Source: Acrocarpospora phusangensis
Lineage (GTDB): Bacteria; Actinomycetota; Actinomycetes; Streptosporangiales; Streptosporangiaceae
Assembly: GCF_016862995.1 (NCBI RefSeq)
Contig: NZ_BOOA01000086.1
Span: 1-34,065 of the forward strand
DNA: 34,065 bases
Reading direction: 5' to 3'
Of the stretch, positions 24,517 through 32,692 are shown in pieces. The stretch's first letter is position 1; each line of letters opens with the position of its first letter. A model generated the notes under the pieces. It was not told where the DNA came from. It was given only the letters and a program-made list of their open reading frames with translations, and did no database searches. A program made the position numbers and the translations under genes.

Positions 24517-27500
24517 GTGATCCTGCTGCTGTCCACGTCCGACACCGACCTGCTGAGCGCCCGTGCCAGCGGCGCCGGCTACCGCCTCGCCAACCCGGCC
24601 AGGATCCGGCCGGACGACCTGCCCGCCCTGCTGGACGGCGCCGAACTCGTCGTCGTCCGGCTCCTCGGCGGCCGCCGGGCCTGGGAGGAGGGCCTGGACG
24701 CGCTGCTCGCCGGGCCGGTCCCGGTCGTCGTGCTCGGCGGCGAGCAGGCTCCGGACGCCGAGCTGATGGAGCTCGCCACGGTCCCCGGCGGCGTCTGCGC
24801 CGAGGCGCACGCCTACCTGGCCCACGGCGGCCCCGCCAACCTCGCGGAGCTGCACCGCTTCCTGTCCGACACCGTGCTGCTCACCGGCCACGGCTTCGAA
24901 CCGCCCGCCGCCCTCCCCACCTGGGGAGTCCTGCCCCGCGCGCAGGCCGGGGACGGCGGCCCGCTCGTCGGCGTGCTCTACTACCGGGCCCACCACGTGG
25001 CCGGCAACACCGCGTTCGTGGAGACGCTCTGCGACGCCGTCGAAGCCGCCGGCGGACGCGCGTTACCCGTCTACTGCGCGTCCCTGCGCACGGCCGAGCC
25101 CGGCCTGTTCGAGGCCCTGGGCACGGTGGACGCTCTCGTCGTCACCGTGCTGGCCGCCGGTGGCACCCGCCCGGCCACCGCCTCGGCCGGCGGCGACGAC
25201 GAAGCCTGGGACGTGGGCGCTCTGGCGGAGCTGGACATCCCGATCATCCAGGGGCTCTGCCTCACCGGCGACCGCGCCACCTGGGCGGCGGGCGACGACG
25301 GCCTCTCGCCGCTGGACGCCGCCACCCAGGTCGCCATCCCCGAGTTCGACGGCCGCATCATCACCGTCCCCTTCTCCTTCAAGGAGATCGACCCGGACGG
25401 CCTCACCGTGTACGTCGCCGACCCCGAGCGCGCCGCCCGGGTCGCCGGCATCGCCGTACGGCACGGGCGGCTGCGGCACGTGCCCGCCGCCGGACGCCGG
25501 ATCGCGATCATGCTGTCCGCGTACCCCACCAAACACTCCCGCATCGGCAACGCCGTCGGCCTGGACACCCCGGCGAGCGTCGTACGCCTCCTGGACGCCA
25601 TGGCCGCCCGCGGGTACACCCTCGGCGACGACCTGCCCCGGCACGACGGGGACGCGCTCATCCACGCCCTCATCGCGGCCGGCGGACAGGACCCCGACTG
25701 GCTGACCGAGGAGCAACTGGCCGGCAACCCCGTACGCATCCCCGCCGGCCGCTACACCGCCTGGTACCGAACCCTGCCCGAGGACCTGCGCGAGGCGATG
25801 GAACGGCACTGGGGGCCGCCGCCCGGCGAACTCTACGTCCAGGACGGCGACATCGTGCTGGCCGCCCTGCGGTCCGGCAACGTCGTCGTCATGGTGCAGC
25901 CGCCGCGCGGCTTCGGCGAGAACCCGATCGCCATCTACCACGACCCCGACCTGCCGCCCAGCCACCACTACCTCGCCGCCTACCGGTGGCTGTCGGACAC
26001 GTTCCAGGCGGACGCGGTCGTGCACGTCGGCAAGCACGGCAACCTCGAATGGCTCCCCGGCAAGTCCGCGGGGCTGTCCGCCTCCTGCGGCCCGGACGCC
26101 GCCCTCGGCGACCTGCCGCTGGTCTACCCGTTCCTGGTCAACGACCCGGGCGAGGGCACCCAGGCCAAACGCCGCGCCCACGCCACCCTGGTCGACCACC
26201 TCGTGCCGCCGATGGCCCGCGCCGACAGCTACGGCGACCTGGCCCGGCTGGAGCAGCTGCTGGACGAGCACGCCTCCATCGCCGCGATGGACCCCGCCAA
26301 GCTGCCCGCCGTACGCGCCCAGATCTGGACGCTCATCCAGGCCGCCCGCCTCGACCACGACCTGGGCCTGGAGGACCGCCCCCACGACGCCGAGTTCGAC
26401 GACTTCCTGCTGCACGTGGACGGCTGGCTGTGCGAGGTCAAGGACGTGCAGATCCGCGACGGCCTGCACGTGCTGGGCGTGGCCCCCGAGGGCGAGGCCA
26501 GGGTGGACCTGGTCCTGGCCATGCTCCGGGCCCGGCAGATGTGGGCGGGCTCGGAGGCGCTGCCCGGCCTGCGCGAGGCGCTCGGCCTGTCCGAGGCCGG
26601 TGGCGAGGCCCGCGCGGACGTGGACGGCGCGGAGACGGCCGCCCGCGCGCTCGTCTCGGCCATGGAGGCGCGCGGCTGGGACCCCGAGGCGGCGGAAGTC
26701 GTGGTCCGGGAGACGCCCCTCGGCGAGCACGCCGATCCCGGGCTGGCCGAGCGGGTCCTGCGGTTCGCCGCCACCGAGATGGTGCCCCGGCTGGCCCGTA
26801 CCACCGACGAGATCGGCAACGTGCTGCACGCGCTCGACGGCGGCTACGTCCCCGCCGGGCCCAGCGGATCGCCGCTGCGCGGCCTGGTCAACGTGCTGCC
26901 GACCGGGCGCAACTTCTACTCGGTGGACCCGAAGGCCGTGCCCAGCCGCCTGGCCTGGGAGACCGGCCAGGCCATGGCCGAGTCGCTGGTCGAACGCTAC
27001 CGCGCCGACACCGGCGACTGGCCCCGGTCGGTGGGCCTGTCCATCTGGGGGACCAGCGCGATGCGCACGGCCGGGGACGACATCGCCGAGGTGCTCGCCC
27101 TGCTCGGCGTGCGGCCGGTCTGGGACGACGCCTCCCGCCGCGTCACCGGCCTGGAGGCGATCCCCGCCGAGGAGCTGGGCCGGCCGCGGGTGGACGTCAC
27201 CGTCCGCGTCAGCGGCTTCTTCCGGGACGCGTTCCCGCACGTCGTGGCCATGCTGGACGACGCGGTCAAGCTCGTCGCCGGGCTGGACGAACCGGGCAAC
27301 TTCGTGCGGGAGCACGTACTCGCGGACGCGGCCAGGGGCGAGCGCGCCACCCTGCGGATCTTCGGTTCCGCCCCGGGCGCGTACGGCGCGGGCCTGCTCC
27401 CGCTCATCGACAGCCGCAACTGGCGCGACGACGCCGACCTGGCCGAGGTGTACGCGGTCTGGGGCGGTTACGCCTACGGCCGCGGCGTGGACGGCGTCCC

Positions 27501-28071
27501 CGCCCGGGAGGACATGGAGTCCGCGTACCGCCGGATCAACATCGCCGCCAAGAACGTCGACACCCGCGAGCACGACATCGCCGACTCCGACGACTACTTC
27601 CAGTACCACGGCGGCATGATCGCCACCGTGCGCGCCCTCACCGGCCGGGCTCCCGCCGCCTACATCGGCGACAGCACCCGGCCCGACGCCGTACGAACCC
27701 GCAGCCTGTCCGAGGAGACCAGCCGGATCTTCCGGGCCCGTGTCGTCAACCCCCGCTGGCTGGCCGCGATGCGCCGGCACGGCTACAAGGGCGCGTTCGA
27801 ACTGGCCGCCACCGTCGACTACCTGTTCGGCTACGACGCCACCACCGGCGTCGTGGCCGACTGGATGTACGACAAGCTCGCCGCCACGTACGTCCTGGAC
27901 GAGGAGAACCGGCGTTTCCTCAGCGAGTCCAACCCCTGGGCGCTGCACGGCATCGCCGAACGCCTCCTGGAGGCGGCCGGCCGCGGCATGTGGGAGCACC
28001 CGGACCCCGACATCCTCCAGCGACTCCAGGAGGCATTCCTCAAGGCGGAAGGAGACCTGGAGGACAGCTGA
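24517..28071 (+). CDS. cobN: Cobaltochelatase large subunit CobN
   Basis: A 1184-aa catalytic subunit that binds the corrin and inserts cobalt in an ATP-dependent reaction. It belongs to the CobN/BchH/ChlH magnesium-chelatase-H family. Family blocks include VVHVGKHGNLEWLPGKSAGLS, GNVLHALDGGYVPAGPSGSP with LVNVLPTGRNFYSVDPKAVPS, and SGFFRDAFPHVVAMLDDAV. GTG 24517 follows GAGGGAGGG by a normal distance. Partner ATPase functions should come from the ChlID fusion at 11.6-13.7 kb. It is divergent from the cobG operon and stops one base before the convergent kinase gene. Confidence 0.96.
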   Translation: MILLLSTSDTDLLSARASGAGYRLANPARIRPDDLPALLDGAELVVVRLLGGRRAWEEGLDALLAGPVPVVVLGGEQAPDAELMELATVPGGVCAEAHAYLAHGGPANLAELHRFLSDTVLLTGHGFEPPAALPTWGVLPRAQAGDGGPLVGVLYYRAHHVAGNTAFVETLCDAVEAAGGRALPVYCASLRTAEPGLFEALGTVDALVVTVLAAGGTRPATASAGGDDEAWDVGALAELDIPIIQGLCLTGDRATWAAGDDGLSPLDAATQVAIPEFDGRIITVPFSFKEIDPDGLTVYVADPERAARVAGIAVRHGRLRHVPAAGRRIAIMLSAYPTKHSRIGNAVGLDTPASVVRLLDAMAARGYTLGDDLPRHDGDALIHALIAAGGQDPDWLTEEQLAGNPVRIPAGRYTAWYRTLPEDLREAMERHWGPPPGELYVQDGDIVLAALRSGNVVVMVQPPRGFGENPIAIYHDPDLPPSHHYLAAYRWLSDTFQADAVVHVGKHGNLEWLPGKSAGLSASCGPDAALGDLPLVYPFLVNDPGEGTQAKRRAHATLVDHLVPPMARADSYGDLARLEQLLDEHASIAAMDPAKLPAVRAQIWTLIQAARLDHDLGLEDRPHDAEFDDFLLHVDGWLCEVKDVQIRDGLHVLGVAPEGEARVDLVLAMLRARQMWAGSEALPGLREALGLSEAGGEARADVDGAETAARALVSAMEARGWDPEAAEVVVRETPLGEHADPGLAERVLRFAATEMVPRLARTTDEIGNVLHALDGGYVPAGPSGSPLRGLVNVLPTGRNFYSVDPKAVPSRLAWETGQAMAESLVERYRADTGDWPRSVGLSIWGTSAMRTAGDDIAEVLALLGVRPVWDDASRRVTGLEAIPAEELGRPRVDVTVRVSGFFRDAFPHVVAMLDDAVKLVAGLDEPGNFVREHVLADAARGERATLRIFGSAPGAYGAGLLPLIDSRNWRDDADLAEVYAVWGGYAYGRGVDGVPAREDMESAYRRINIAAKNVDTREHDIADSDDYFQYHGGMIATVRALTGRAPAAYIGDSTRPDAVRTRSLSEETSRIFRARVVNPRWLAAMRRHGYKGAFELAATVDYLFGYDATTGVVADWMYDKLAATYVLDEENRRFLSESNPWALHGIAERLLEAAGRGMWEHPDPDILQRLQEAFLKAEGDLEDS

Positions 28072-28072
28072 G

Positions 28073-28990
28073 CTAGAGCATGAAGATGCCGCGGGGCAGG
28101 TTCTCGCTGGACGGGAGGGTCTGCGGGCGGCGGCCGGGAGTGGCGGTGGAGATGCCCTCCCGGCGCAGGATGTCGGCCAGCAGCAGGGCGACGGCCTCCC
28201 CGGTCAGGCGGCGGCGCGGCTCCCGCCGCAGCAGGCCCTCGATCACCGGCCAGAGGGACCCGGCGTTGTGCGGCGGGTCGGGCTCGTGGGTGAGCGCCAT
28301 GCCGAGCATCGCGCTCGGCCCGTCCCCCGGATAGGGCGGGCGCCCCTCCACCGCCATGTACATGGTCGCCCCCAGCGACCACAGGTCGGAGGCGTGCGTG
28401 GCGGGCTCGCCGCGCATGCGCTCGGGGGCCAGGTAGGCGGCGGAACGGGCGAGCGGGATGGTCTGGGAGGCGTTCGGGGAACCGGCGTCCTCCTCCAGCG
28501 CGGCGATGCCGAAGTCGGTGAGGACCACGCGGTCGCCGGTGAGCAGGATGTTCTCCGGCTGGATGTCGCCGTGCATGACCCCGCAGTGGTGGGCGTGCCG
28601 GATCCCGGCCAGCAGCTGGAAGCCCAGCCAGGCCGACCAGCGGATCGGGACGCGGCCGATGTGCTCCATCGTCTCCTTGAGGGTCAGGCCCTCCAGGAAC
28701 TCGGTCACGATCCAGAAACGCCCGTGCTCCTCGAACAGGTCGTGCACGGTGATGATCCCGGGGTGGCTCAGCCGGGCCGCGGACCGCGCCTCCTTGAGCG
28801 CGCGCCGCCGGGTGCCCTCCAGATCGGGCATGTCCAGGCGGTACGGCGGCTGCACCTCCTTGATCGCCACGTCCCGGGTCAGCCGCAGGTCATGGGCCTG
28901 CCACATGATGCCCGTGCCGTCACGACGAATCGGCGAGGCCAGCCGATAGCGCTCCAGGAGCAGTCGTGCGCGATCCGTTCCCATATCCAC
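28073..28990 (-). CDS. Soluble Ser/Thr protein kinase
   Basis: A 305-aa Hanks-type kinase domain with no transmembrane or extracellular part. Seen are VAIKEV with ATP-binding K44, the catalytic loop HGDIQPEN (H140-G141-D142), the Mg-binding DFG at 159-161, AYLAPERM, and DLWSLGATMYMAVEGRPPY. The HRD motif reads HGD, making it a non-RD kinase, and the glycine-rich loop (RRDGTGIMWQA) is degenerate. GTG 28990 with GGAG 7 nt upstream is preferred over ATG 28984. Substrates are unknown. Confidence 0.9.
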   Translation of the reverse strand: MDMGTDRARLLLERYRLASPIRRDGTGIMWQAHDLRLTRDVAIKEVQPPYRLDMPDLEGTRRRALKEARSAARLSHPGIITVHDLFEEHGRFWIVTEFLEGLTLKETMEHIGRVPIRWSAWLGFQLLAGIRHAHHCGVMHGDIQPENILLTGDRVVLTDFGIAALEEDAGSPNASQTIPLARSAAYLAPERMRGEPATHASDLWSLGATMYMAVEGRPPYPGDGPSAMLGMALTHEPDPPHNAGSLWPVIEGLLRREPRRRLTGEAVALLLADILRREGISTATPGRRPQTLPSSENLPRGIFML

Positions 28991-29087
28991 CTGTCTGCTC
29001 CGTGCCCGCCGTACCCGAGTCCATATTGTGCTCTGGCACGGTTCCGGCGGGCGGCGTCACTCCCTGGACGGGAGATAACGATCCGAT

Positions 29088-29492
29088 CTACACCAGGCCG
29101 ATCCCGAGGATCATCGTTCCGGCCCCCAGTCCGACTCCGCCGAGCACGGTAAGCCATATCAGCTTGTTCGGCTTGGTGTCTGACGGCCGTACGACCGACA
29201 GGAAGAAACCGAGCGGCATCAGGATGGGGGCGGCGACGATCAGCGCCCGGGCGAGAGAGCGCATCCCGTCCGAAAGATCCGCTTGATCTAGGTATAGCAG
29301 GGCGACCAGCGCGAAGAGTACTAAAACGCCCGCATGGGCGTGTCCGGCCCGCCAGAGGCCGCGCCTGACCGGGTTGTCGAGGTAGCCGGGAATGCGCCCG
29401 AGGATGTGGCCCAGCAGGGACAGGCCGCCGATGCCGACGGCGGAGACGGTGATGAGCAGCAATCCGGCCGTGCCGAGGGAAGAGGGGGACAT
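29088..29492 (-). CDS. Small four-helix membrane protein of unknown function
   Basis: A 134-aa hydrophobic protein with four predicted transmembrane helices: LLLITVSAVGIGGLSLLGHI, the segment after RAGHAHAGVLVLFAL, ALIVAAPILMPLGFFLSVV, and LIWLTVLGGVGLGAG. The conserved-looking block between helices 1 and 2 (GYLDNPVRRGLWRAGHAHAG) has three histidines in or near the membrane, which could bind metal or protons. I do not recognise an assigned function. Its promoter carries a striking operator array, so its expression is evidently controlled. Confidence 0.75.
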   Translation of the reverse strand: MSPSSLGTAGLLLITVSAVGIGGLSLLGHILGRIPGYLDNPVRRGLWRAGHAHAGVLVLFALVALLYLDQADLSDGMRSLARALIVAAPILMPLGFFLSVVRPSDTKPNKLIWLTVLGGVGLGAGTMILGIGLV

Positions 29493-29508
29493 GCGCGTAT
29501 CCGTTCAG

Positions 29509-29558
29509 ATTGGAGAGCGATGCTATCCAATTATTGGATAGTCTTGCTATCCAGTCAA
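29509..29558 (-). promoter_or_regulatory. Promoter with repeated CTATCC/GGATAG operator half-sites
   Basis: On the minus strand TTGACT (29558-29553) and AATAAT (29535-29530) are exactly 17 nt apart, a strong promoter for the small membrane protein. The spacer is itself GGATAG-N5-CTATCC. Overlapping the -10 is the perfect 19-bp palindrome CTATCCAATTATTGGATAG (29523-29541). A further partial half-site ATTGGA lies at 29509-29514. Three full half-sites therefore cover the polymerase-binding region, as expected for tight repression. The cognate regulator is not identifiable here. Confidence 0.8.
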
Positions 29559-29641
29559 GGGCACTTGCGTTTCCGCCGTTCAGGGGGTTGTCTGTCGGGA
29601 CCGCTTCGCCGAGCCAAAGATCACACGACGATTCAGGCGAG

Positions 29642-29669
29642 TTGTCGGCCGGTTCGGGGAAGATATGAA
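29642..29669 (+). promoter_or_regulatory. Candidate pup promoter
   Basis: TTGTCG (29642-29647) and TATGAA (29664-29669) are 16 nt apart and predict a leader of about 25 nt carrying the pup ribosome site GGAGG at 29689-29693. Each hexamer matches the consensus at 4 of 6 positions. Confidence 0.45.
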
Positions 29670-29701
29670 GCAGAGACGTCCCCCGAGCGGAGGTATCACC
29701 G

Positions 29702-29911
29702 ATGGCGAGCAAGGACACCGGCGGTCAGAAGCAGACCGGCCGCCAGGACAGCGAGACCCAAGACGTCGAGGCGCAGGACGCCACCGACGTCCAGGAACGG
29801 CACGAGAAGCTCACCGACGACGTGGACGCGATCCTCGACGAGATCGACGAGGTGCTCGAGGAGAACGCCGAGGAGTTCGTGCGCAGCTACGTTCAGAAGG
29901 GCGGCGAGTAA
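29702..29911 (+). CDS. pup: Prokaryotic ubiquitin-like protein Pup
   Basis: A 69-aa intrinsically disordered protein modifier that PafA attaches by its C-terminal Glu side chain to target lysines, marking proteins for ARC and the proteasome. The N-terminal half is Gln/Asp-rich. The C-terminal half has the ARC-binding helix region LTDDVDAILDEIDEVLEENA and the conserved tail FVRSYVQKGGE. The last codon is GAG, so the mature Glu is encoded directly, unlike the GGQ tail of mycobacteria and streptomycetes that Dop must deamidate. ATG 29702 has GGAGG 8 nt upstream. The gene is separated from dop by about 19.8 kb. Confidence 0.97.
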   Translation: MASKDTGGQKQTGRQDSETQDVEAQDATDVQERHEKLTDDVDAILDEIDEVLEENAEEFVRSYVQKGGE

Positions 29912-29954
29912 GGGGGGGAGCCCCGTCCAGTTTGACCGAAGTCGAGCGGACGTT

Positions 29955-29996
29955 CGCCGGGCCGGGCGGGCTCTTCGGCCTTCCCGGCCTCCGGCG
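29955..29996 (+). terminator. Strong hairpin downstream of pup
   Basis: CGCCGG-GCCGGG (29955-29966) pairs with CCCGGC and CCGGCG (29983-29988, 29991-29996), a 12-bp stem with one 2-nt bulge and a 16-nt loop, 44 nt past the pup stop. There is no T-tract. It lies between convergent genes and may serve both strands. Confidence 0.5.
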
Positions 29997-30044
29997 GAGT
30001 CCGGGGGATTCTCTGCGTGAACCGCGGCGTTCCTGTCCCAGTCC

Positions 30045-30755
30045 TCACTGAGATAGGGCGCCGCGTCGTTCTTCTCCGGGCCCCGCGAGCAGGCCGTGAC
30101 GGTATTCCGCGGCCAGCCGGGCCAGCGCCGGTTCGCCGGCCCTCCACGGCAGGACCGCGAGCCGCGCCGCCGACGCCGGGTCCCGCAGCACCGCCAGCCG
30201 GCCGGGAACCGGCTCCCAGCCCGCCGGCAGCTCCCCGGCCAGCGCCTCCAGCCGGGCGAAGGGCTCACCCGCCCGCAACTCCACCCGCAGGACCGCCTCC
30301 GCGCCGGCGATCTCCATGGCCGAGACCAGGGTGCCCCGCAGCACGTCGTCCACCTCCGCCGGGTCCGGCAGCCCGGGGCCGCCGGCCTCCGCGCCGCCCG
30401 CCGCCCGCAGCGTGATCACGCCGTCCAGCGCCGCCACCCGGAGCAGGCCGTTGTCGAGCACGCCGGGGCCGGGCAGCGAGCCACCGCCGCCCGGACGGGG
30501 GTTCAGGGCAGGAGCCGCGGACGCGACCAGGACGATCCGCCCCGCAGCCGGGACCGTGACCCACGCCGCGACGGTCACCGAGGGTTCCACCACCCGGCCG
30601 TCCACCAGCGAAGGCCCGTGCTCCAGCCACTGCACCGGCACCCAGGACCCGTCCGCCGTGACCAGGTGCGGGCGGCTCTCCGGCAGCTCCGCGAAGATCA
30701 CCCCCGTCCGCTCGTACGGCGAGGGGTTGCGCACCACGATCTCCACGGTGCCCAT
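30045..30755 (-). CDS. Uncharacterised protein resembling a glycoside-hydrolase beta-sandwich domain
   Basis: A 236-aa soluble protein without signal peptide. The order VVRNPSPYERTGVIFAEL, then VPVQWLEHGPSLVDGR, then VPAAGRIVLVA, then VLDNGLLRVAALDGVITL recalls the C-terminal beta-sandwich region of GH38 alpha-mannosidases (N-P-rich start, LENxxLRVxxxxDGTIxS). No catalytic domain is present, so it would be a detached or relic domain; this resemblance is by eye and weak. ATG 30755 with GGGGAT upstream is preferred over a longer start. It lies antisense between pup and prcB, which therefore cannot be one simple operon without reading through it. Confidence 0.55.
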   Translation of the reverse strand: MGTVEIVVRNPSPYERTGVIFAELPESRPHLVTADGSWVPVQWLEHGPSLVDGRVVEPSVTVAAWVTVPAAGRIVLVASAAPALNPRPGGGGSLPGPGVLDNGLLRVAALDGVITLRAAGGAEAGGPGLPDPAEVDDVLRGTLVSAMEIAGAEAVLRVELRAGEPFARLEALAGELPAGWEPVPGRLAVLRDPASAARLAVLPWRAGEPALARLAAEYRHGLLAGPGEERRGALSQ

Positions 30756-30907
30756 GATCCCCCGATCGGTACACGCGGGGCGCAAGGGGTACGAATATAA
30801 GTCTGGGATCTTCGGGGCGGTTCGCGCTCAGCTGATCGGGAAGAGTGCAAGCAGTGCGCCGAGGTGAGTAGGGTCGGCCTAAACAGACGACAATTGGAGG
30901 GAGTCGC

Positions 30908-31762
30908 GTGGCATCTCAGCATGAGGCGCCGGCCAGCAGGAGCTGGATGAACAACCTCTTCACGAATACCGGTTCCTCGTCGTTCAGCGGGTTCCTGGGC
31001 GAGCACGCGCCGGATCTGCTGCCGTTCCGGAACCAGCAGCTGGCCGCGCCGGTCGGCGACCAGATTCCGCACGCGACCACGATCGTCGTGGTGACCTGCG
31101 CGGGCGGCGTCGTGATGGCGGGCGACCGACGCGCCACCTCCGGCAACATCATCTCGCAGCGGGACATGCAGAAGGTGTTCCGCACCGACGACTACTCCTG
31201 CCTCGGCATCGCCGGAACCGCCAGCACCGGCATCGAGATGGCCCGGCTCTACCAGGTCGAGCTCGAACACTACGAGAAGATGGAGGGCCGCTCGCTCTCC
31301 ACCGAGGGCAAGGCCAACCGGCTCGCCACCATGATCAAGGGCAACCTGCCCATGGCCATGCAGGGCCTGGTGGTCGTCCCCATCTTCGCGGCGTACGACC
31401 CGAATCTGGACGCGGGGCGGATCTTCGGCTACGACGTGGGCGGCGGGCCGTACGAGCAGTTCCAGTACCACTCGATCGGGTCCGGCTCGATCTTCGCCAA
31501 GGGGTCGCTGAAGAAGCTCTACCGGGAGAACGCCTCCCCGGAGGACGCGGTGCTGACCTGCGTGCAGGCCCTGTACGACGCGGCCGACGACGACTCGGCG
31601 ACCGGCGGGCCCGACGTGACCCGCAAGATCTGGCCGGCGGTCGCGGTGATCACGGCGGACGGTTTCCGGCGGCTGAGCGACGACGAGGTCGCGGGCTACG
31701 TGCAGGCGATGCTGGAAGCCCGGATGACCGACCCCGACGGCCCCACCGCCCCGCTGCGCTAG
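30908..31762 (+). CDS. prcB: 20S proteasome beta subunit
   Basis: A 284-aa Ntn-hydrolase precursor. The propeptide (1-56) is removed autocatalytically to expose the nucleophile T57 in PHA/TTIVVV. The other active-site parts are [12 protein letters not shown] (Asp) and MQKVF (Lys). Seven mature subunits form each inner proteolytic ring. GTG 30908 has TTGGAGGGA 6-14 nt upstream. The gene is followed by prcA after 16 nt, so the two are co-transcribed. Confidence 0.97.
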   Translation: MASQHEAPASRSWMNNLFTNTGSSSFSGFLGEHAPDLLPFRNQQLAAPVGDQIPHATTIVVVTCAGGVVMAGDRRATSGNIISQRDMQKVFRTDDYSCLGIAGTASTGIEMARLYQVELEHYEKMEGRSLSTEGKANRLATMIKGNLPMAMQGLVVVPIFAAYDPNLDAGRIFGYDVGGGPYEQFQYHSIGSGSIFAKGSLKKLYRENASPEDAVLTCVQALYDAADDDSATGGPDVTRKIWPAVAVITADGFRRLSDDEVAGYVQAMLEARMTDPDGPTAPLR

Positions 31763-31778
31763 AGAGGAACCCCACGAG

Positions 31779-32576
31779 GTGTCCATACCTTTCGGATACG
31801 CATCGCCCGAGCAGATCATGCGCGACCGGGCGGAATACGCGCGGAAGGGCATCGCCCGCGGCCGGAGCGTGGTCGTGATGCAGTACGCGGACGGAATCCT
31901 GTTCGTCGCGCCGAACCCGTCCAAGGCCCTGCACAAGATCAGCGAGATCTACGACCGGATCGGCTTCGCCGCCGTCGGCCGCTACAACGAGTTCGAGTCG
32001 CTGCGCCTGGCGGGGATCAGGTACGCGGACATCAACGGCTACACCTACAACCGCAACGACGTCACCGGCCGCGGCCTGGCCAACCTGTACGCGCAGCAGC
32101 TCGGCATGATCTTCACCGACTCGATCAAGTCGCTGGAGGTGGAGATCGTGGTCGCCGAGGTGGGCGACAGCGCCGAGGAGGACCAGATCTACCGGCTCAC
32201 CTTCGACGGCTCGGTCTTCGACGAGCAGGGCATGGCCGTCATCGGCGGCCAGTCCGAGGCGGTGGCCGGGCGGCTCAAGGAGCGCTACCGTCCCGGCCTG
32301 CCGCTGGGCGAGGCCCTGGACGCGGCCCTCGTCGCGCTGACCGAGCCGGGCGGGGAGCGCTCGCCGGTCGGGCAGCTGGAGGTCGCCGTGCTGGACCGTA
32401 CCCGGGAGCAGCGCAAGTTCCAGCGCCTGGCCGGGCCGCGCCTGGAGCGCCTGCTGACGTCCTCCACGCCCGCGCCCGCCCCCGAGCCGACTCTGCCGGA
32501 GAAGGGCGCTCCGGAGGTCGACACCGGCCCCCCCACCGCCCCCGACGGCGACATCGACACCGGCTCCGAGCCCTGA
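31779..32576 (+). CDS. prcA: 20S proteasome alpha subunit
   Basis: A 265-aa subunit of the outer gating rings to which ARC docks. The N-terminal [31 protein letters not shown] is the family gate and H0 helix. It lacks the N-terminal Thr nucleophile, as expected. The last 30 residues are a Pro/Ala/acid-rich disordered tail, common in actinobacterial PrcA. GTG 31779 is at a normal distance from AGAGGAAC. Confidence 0.97.
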   Translation: MSIPFGYASPEQIMRDRAEYARKGIARGRSVVVMQYADGILFVAPNPSKALHKISEIYDRIGFAAVGRYNEFESLRLAGIRYADINGYTYNRNDVTGRGLANLYAQQLGMIFTDSIKSLEVEIVVAEVGDSAEEDQIYRLTFDGSVFDEQGMAVIGGQSEAVAGRLKERYRPGLPLGEALDAALVALTEPGGERSPVGQLEVAVLDRTREQRKFQRLAGPRLERLLTSSTPAPAPEPTLPEKGAPEVDTGPPTAPDGDIDTGSEP

Positions 32577-32580
32577 GCCC

Positions 32581-32613
32581 CCGGATGGCCACCGATACGC
32601 GGTGGCCATCCGG
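32581..32613 (+). terminator. Terminator hairpin after prcA
   Basis: CCGGATGGCCACC (32581-32593) and GGTGGCCATCCGG (32601-32613) form a perfect 13-bp stem with a 7-nt loop, 5 nt past the prcA stop. It separates prcBA from the lipoprotein and pafA. Confidence 0.8.
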
Positions 32614-32692
32614 TTCTCCGGTCCCGCCCGGCCTCCGGCGAGCCCCCATTCTGGGCACAACCAAATCGGCATTTCGCTAGTCTTTTCCCCAT

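Noticed and set aside
25063-27999. Very long open frame antisense to cobN (and a second overlapping frame on the plus strand)
   Set aside because: Gly/Arg/Val-rich translation without domains, produced by the high-GC codon pattern of cobN; cobN itself has full family similarity.
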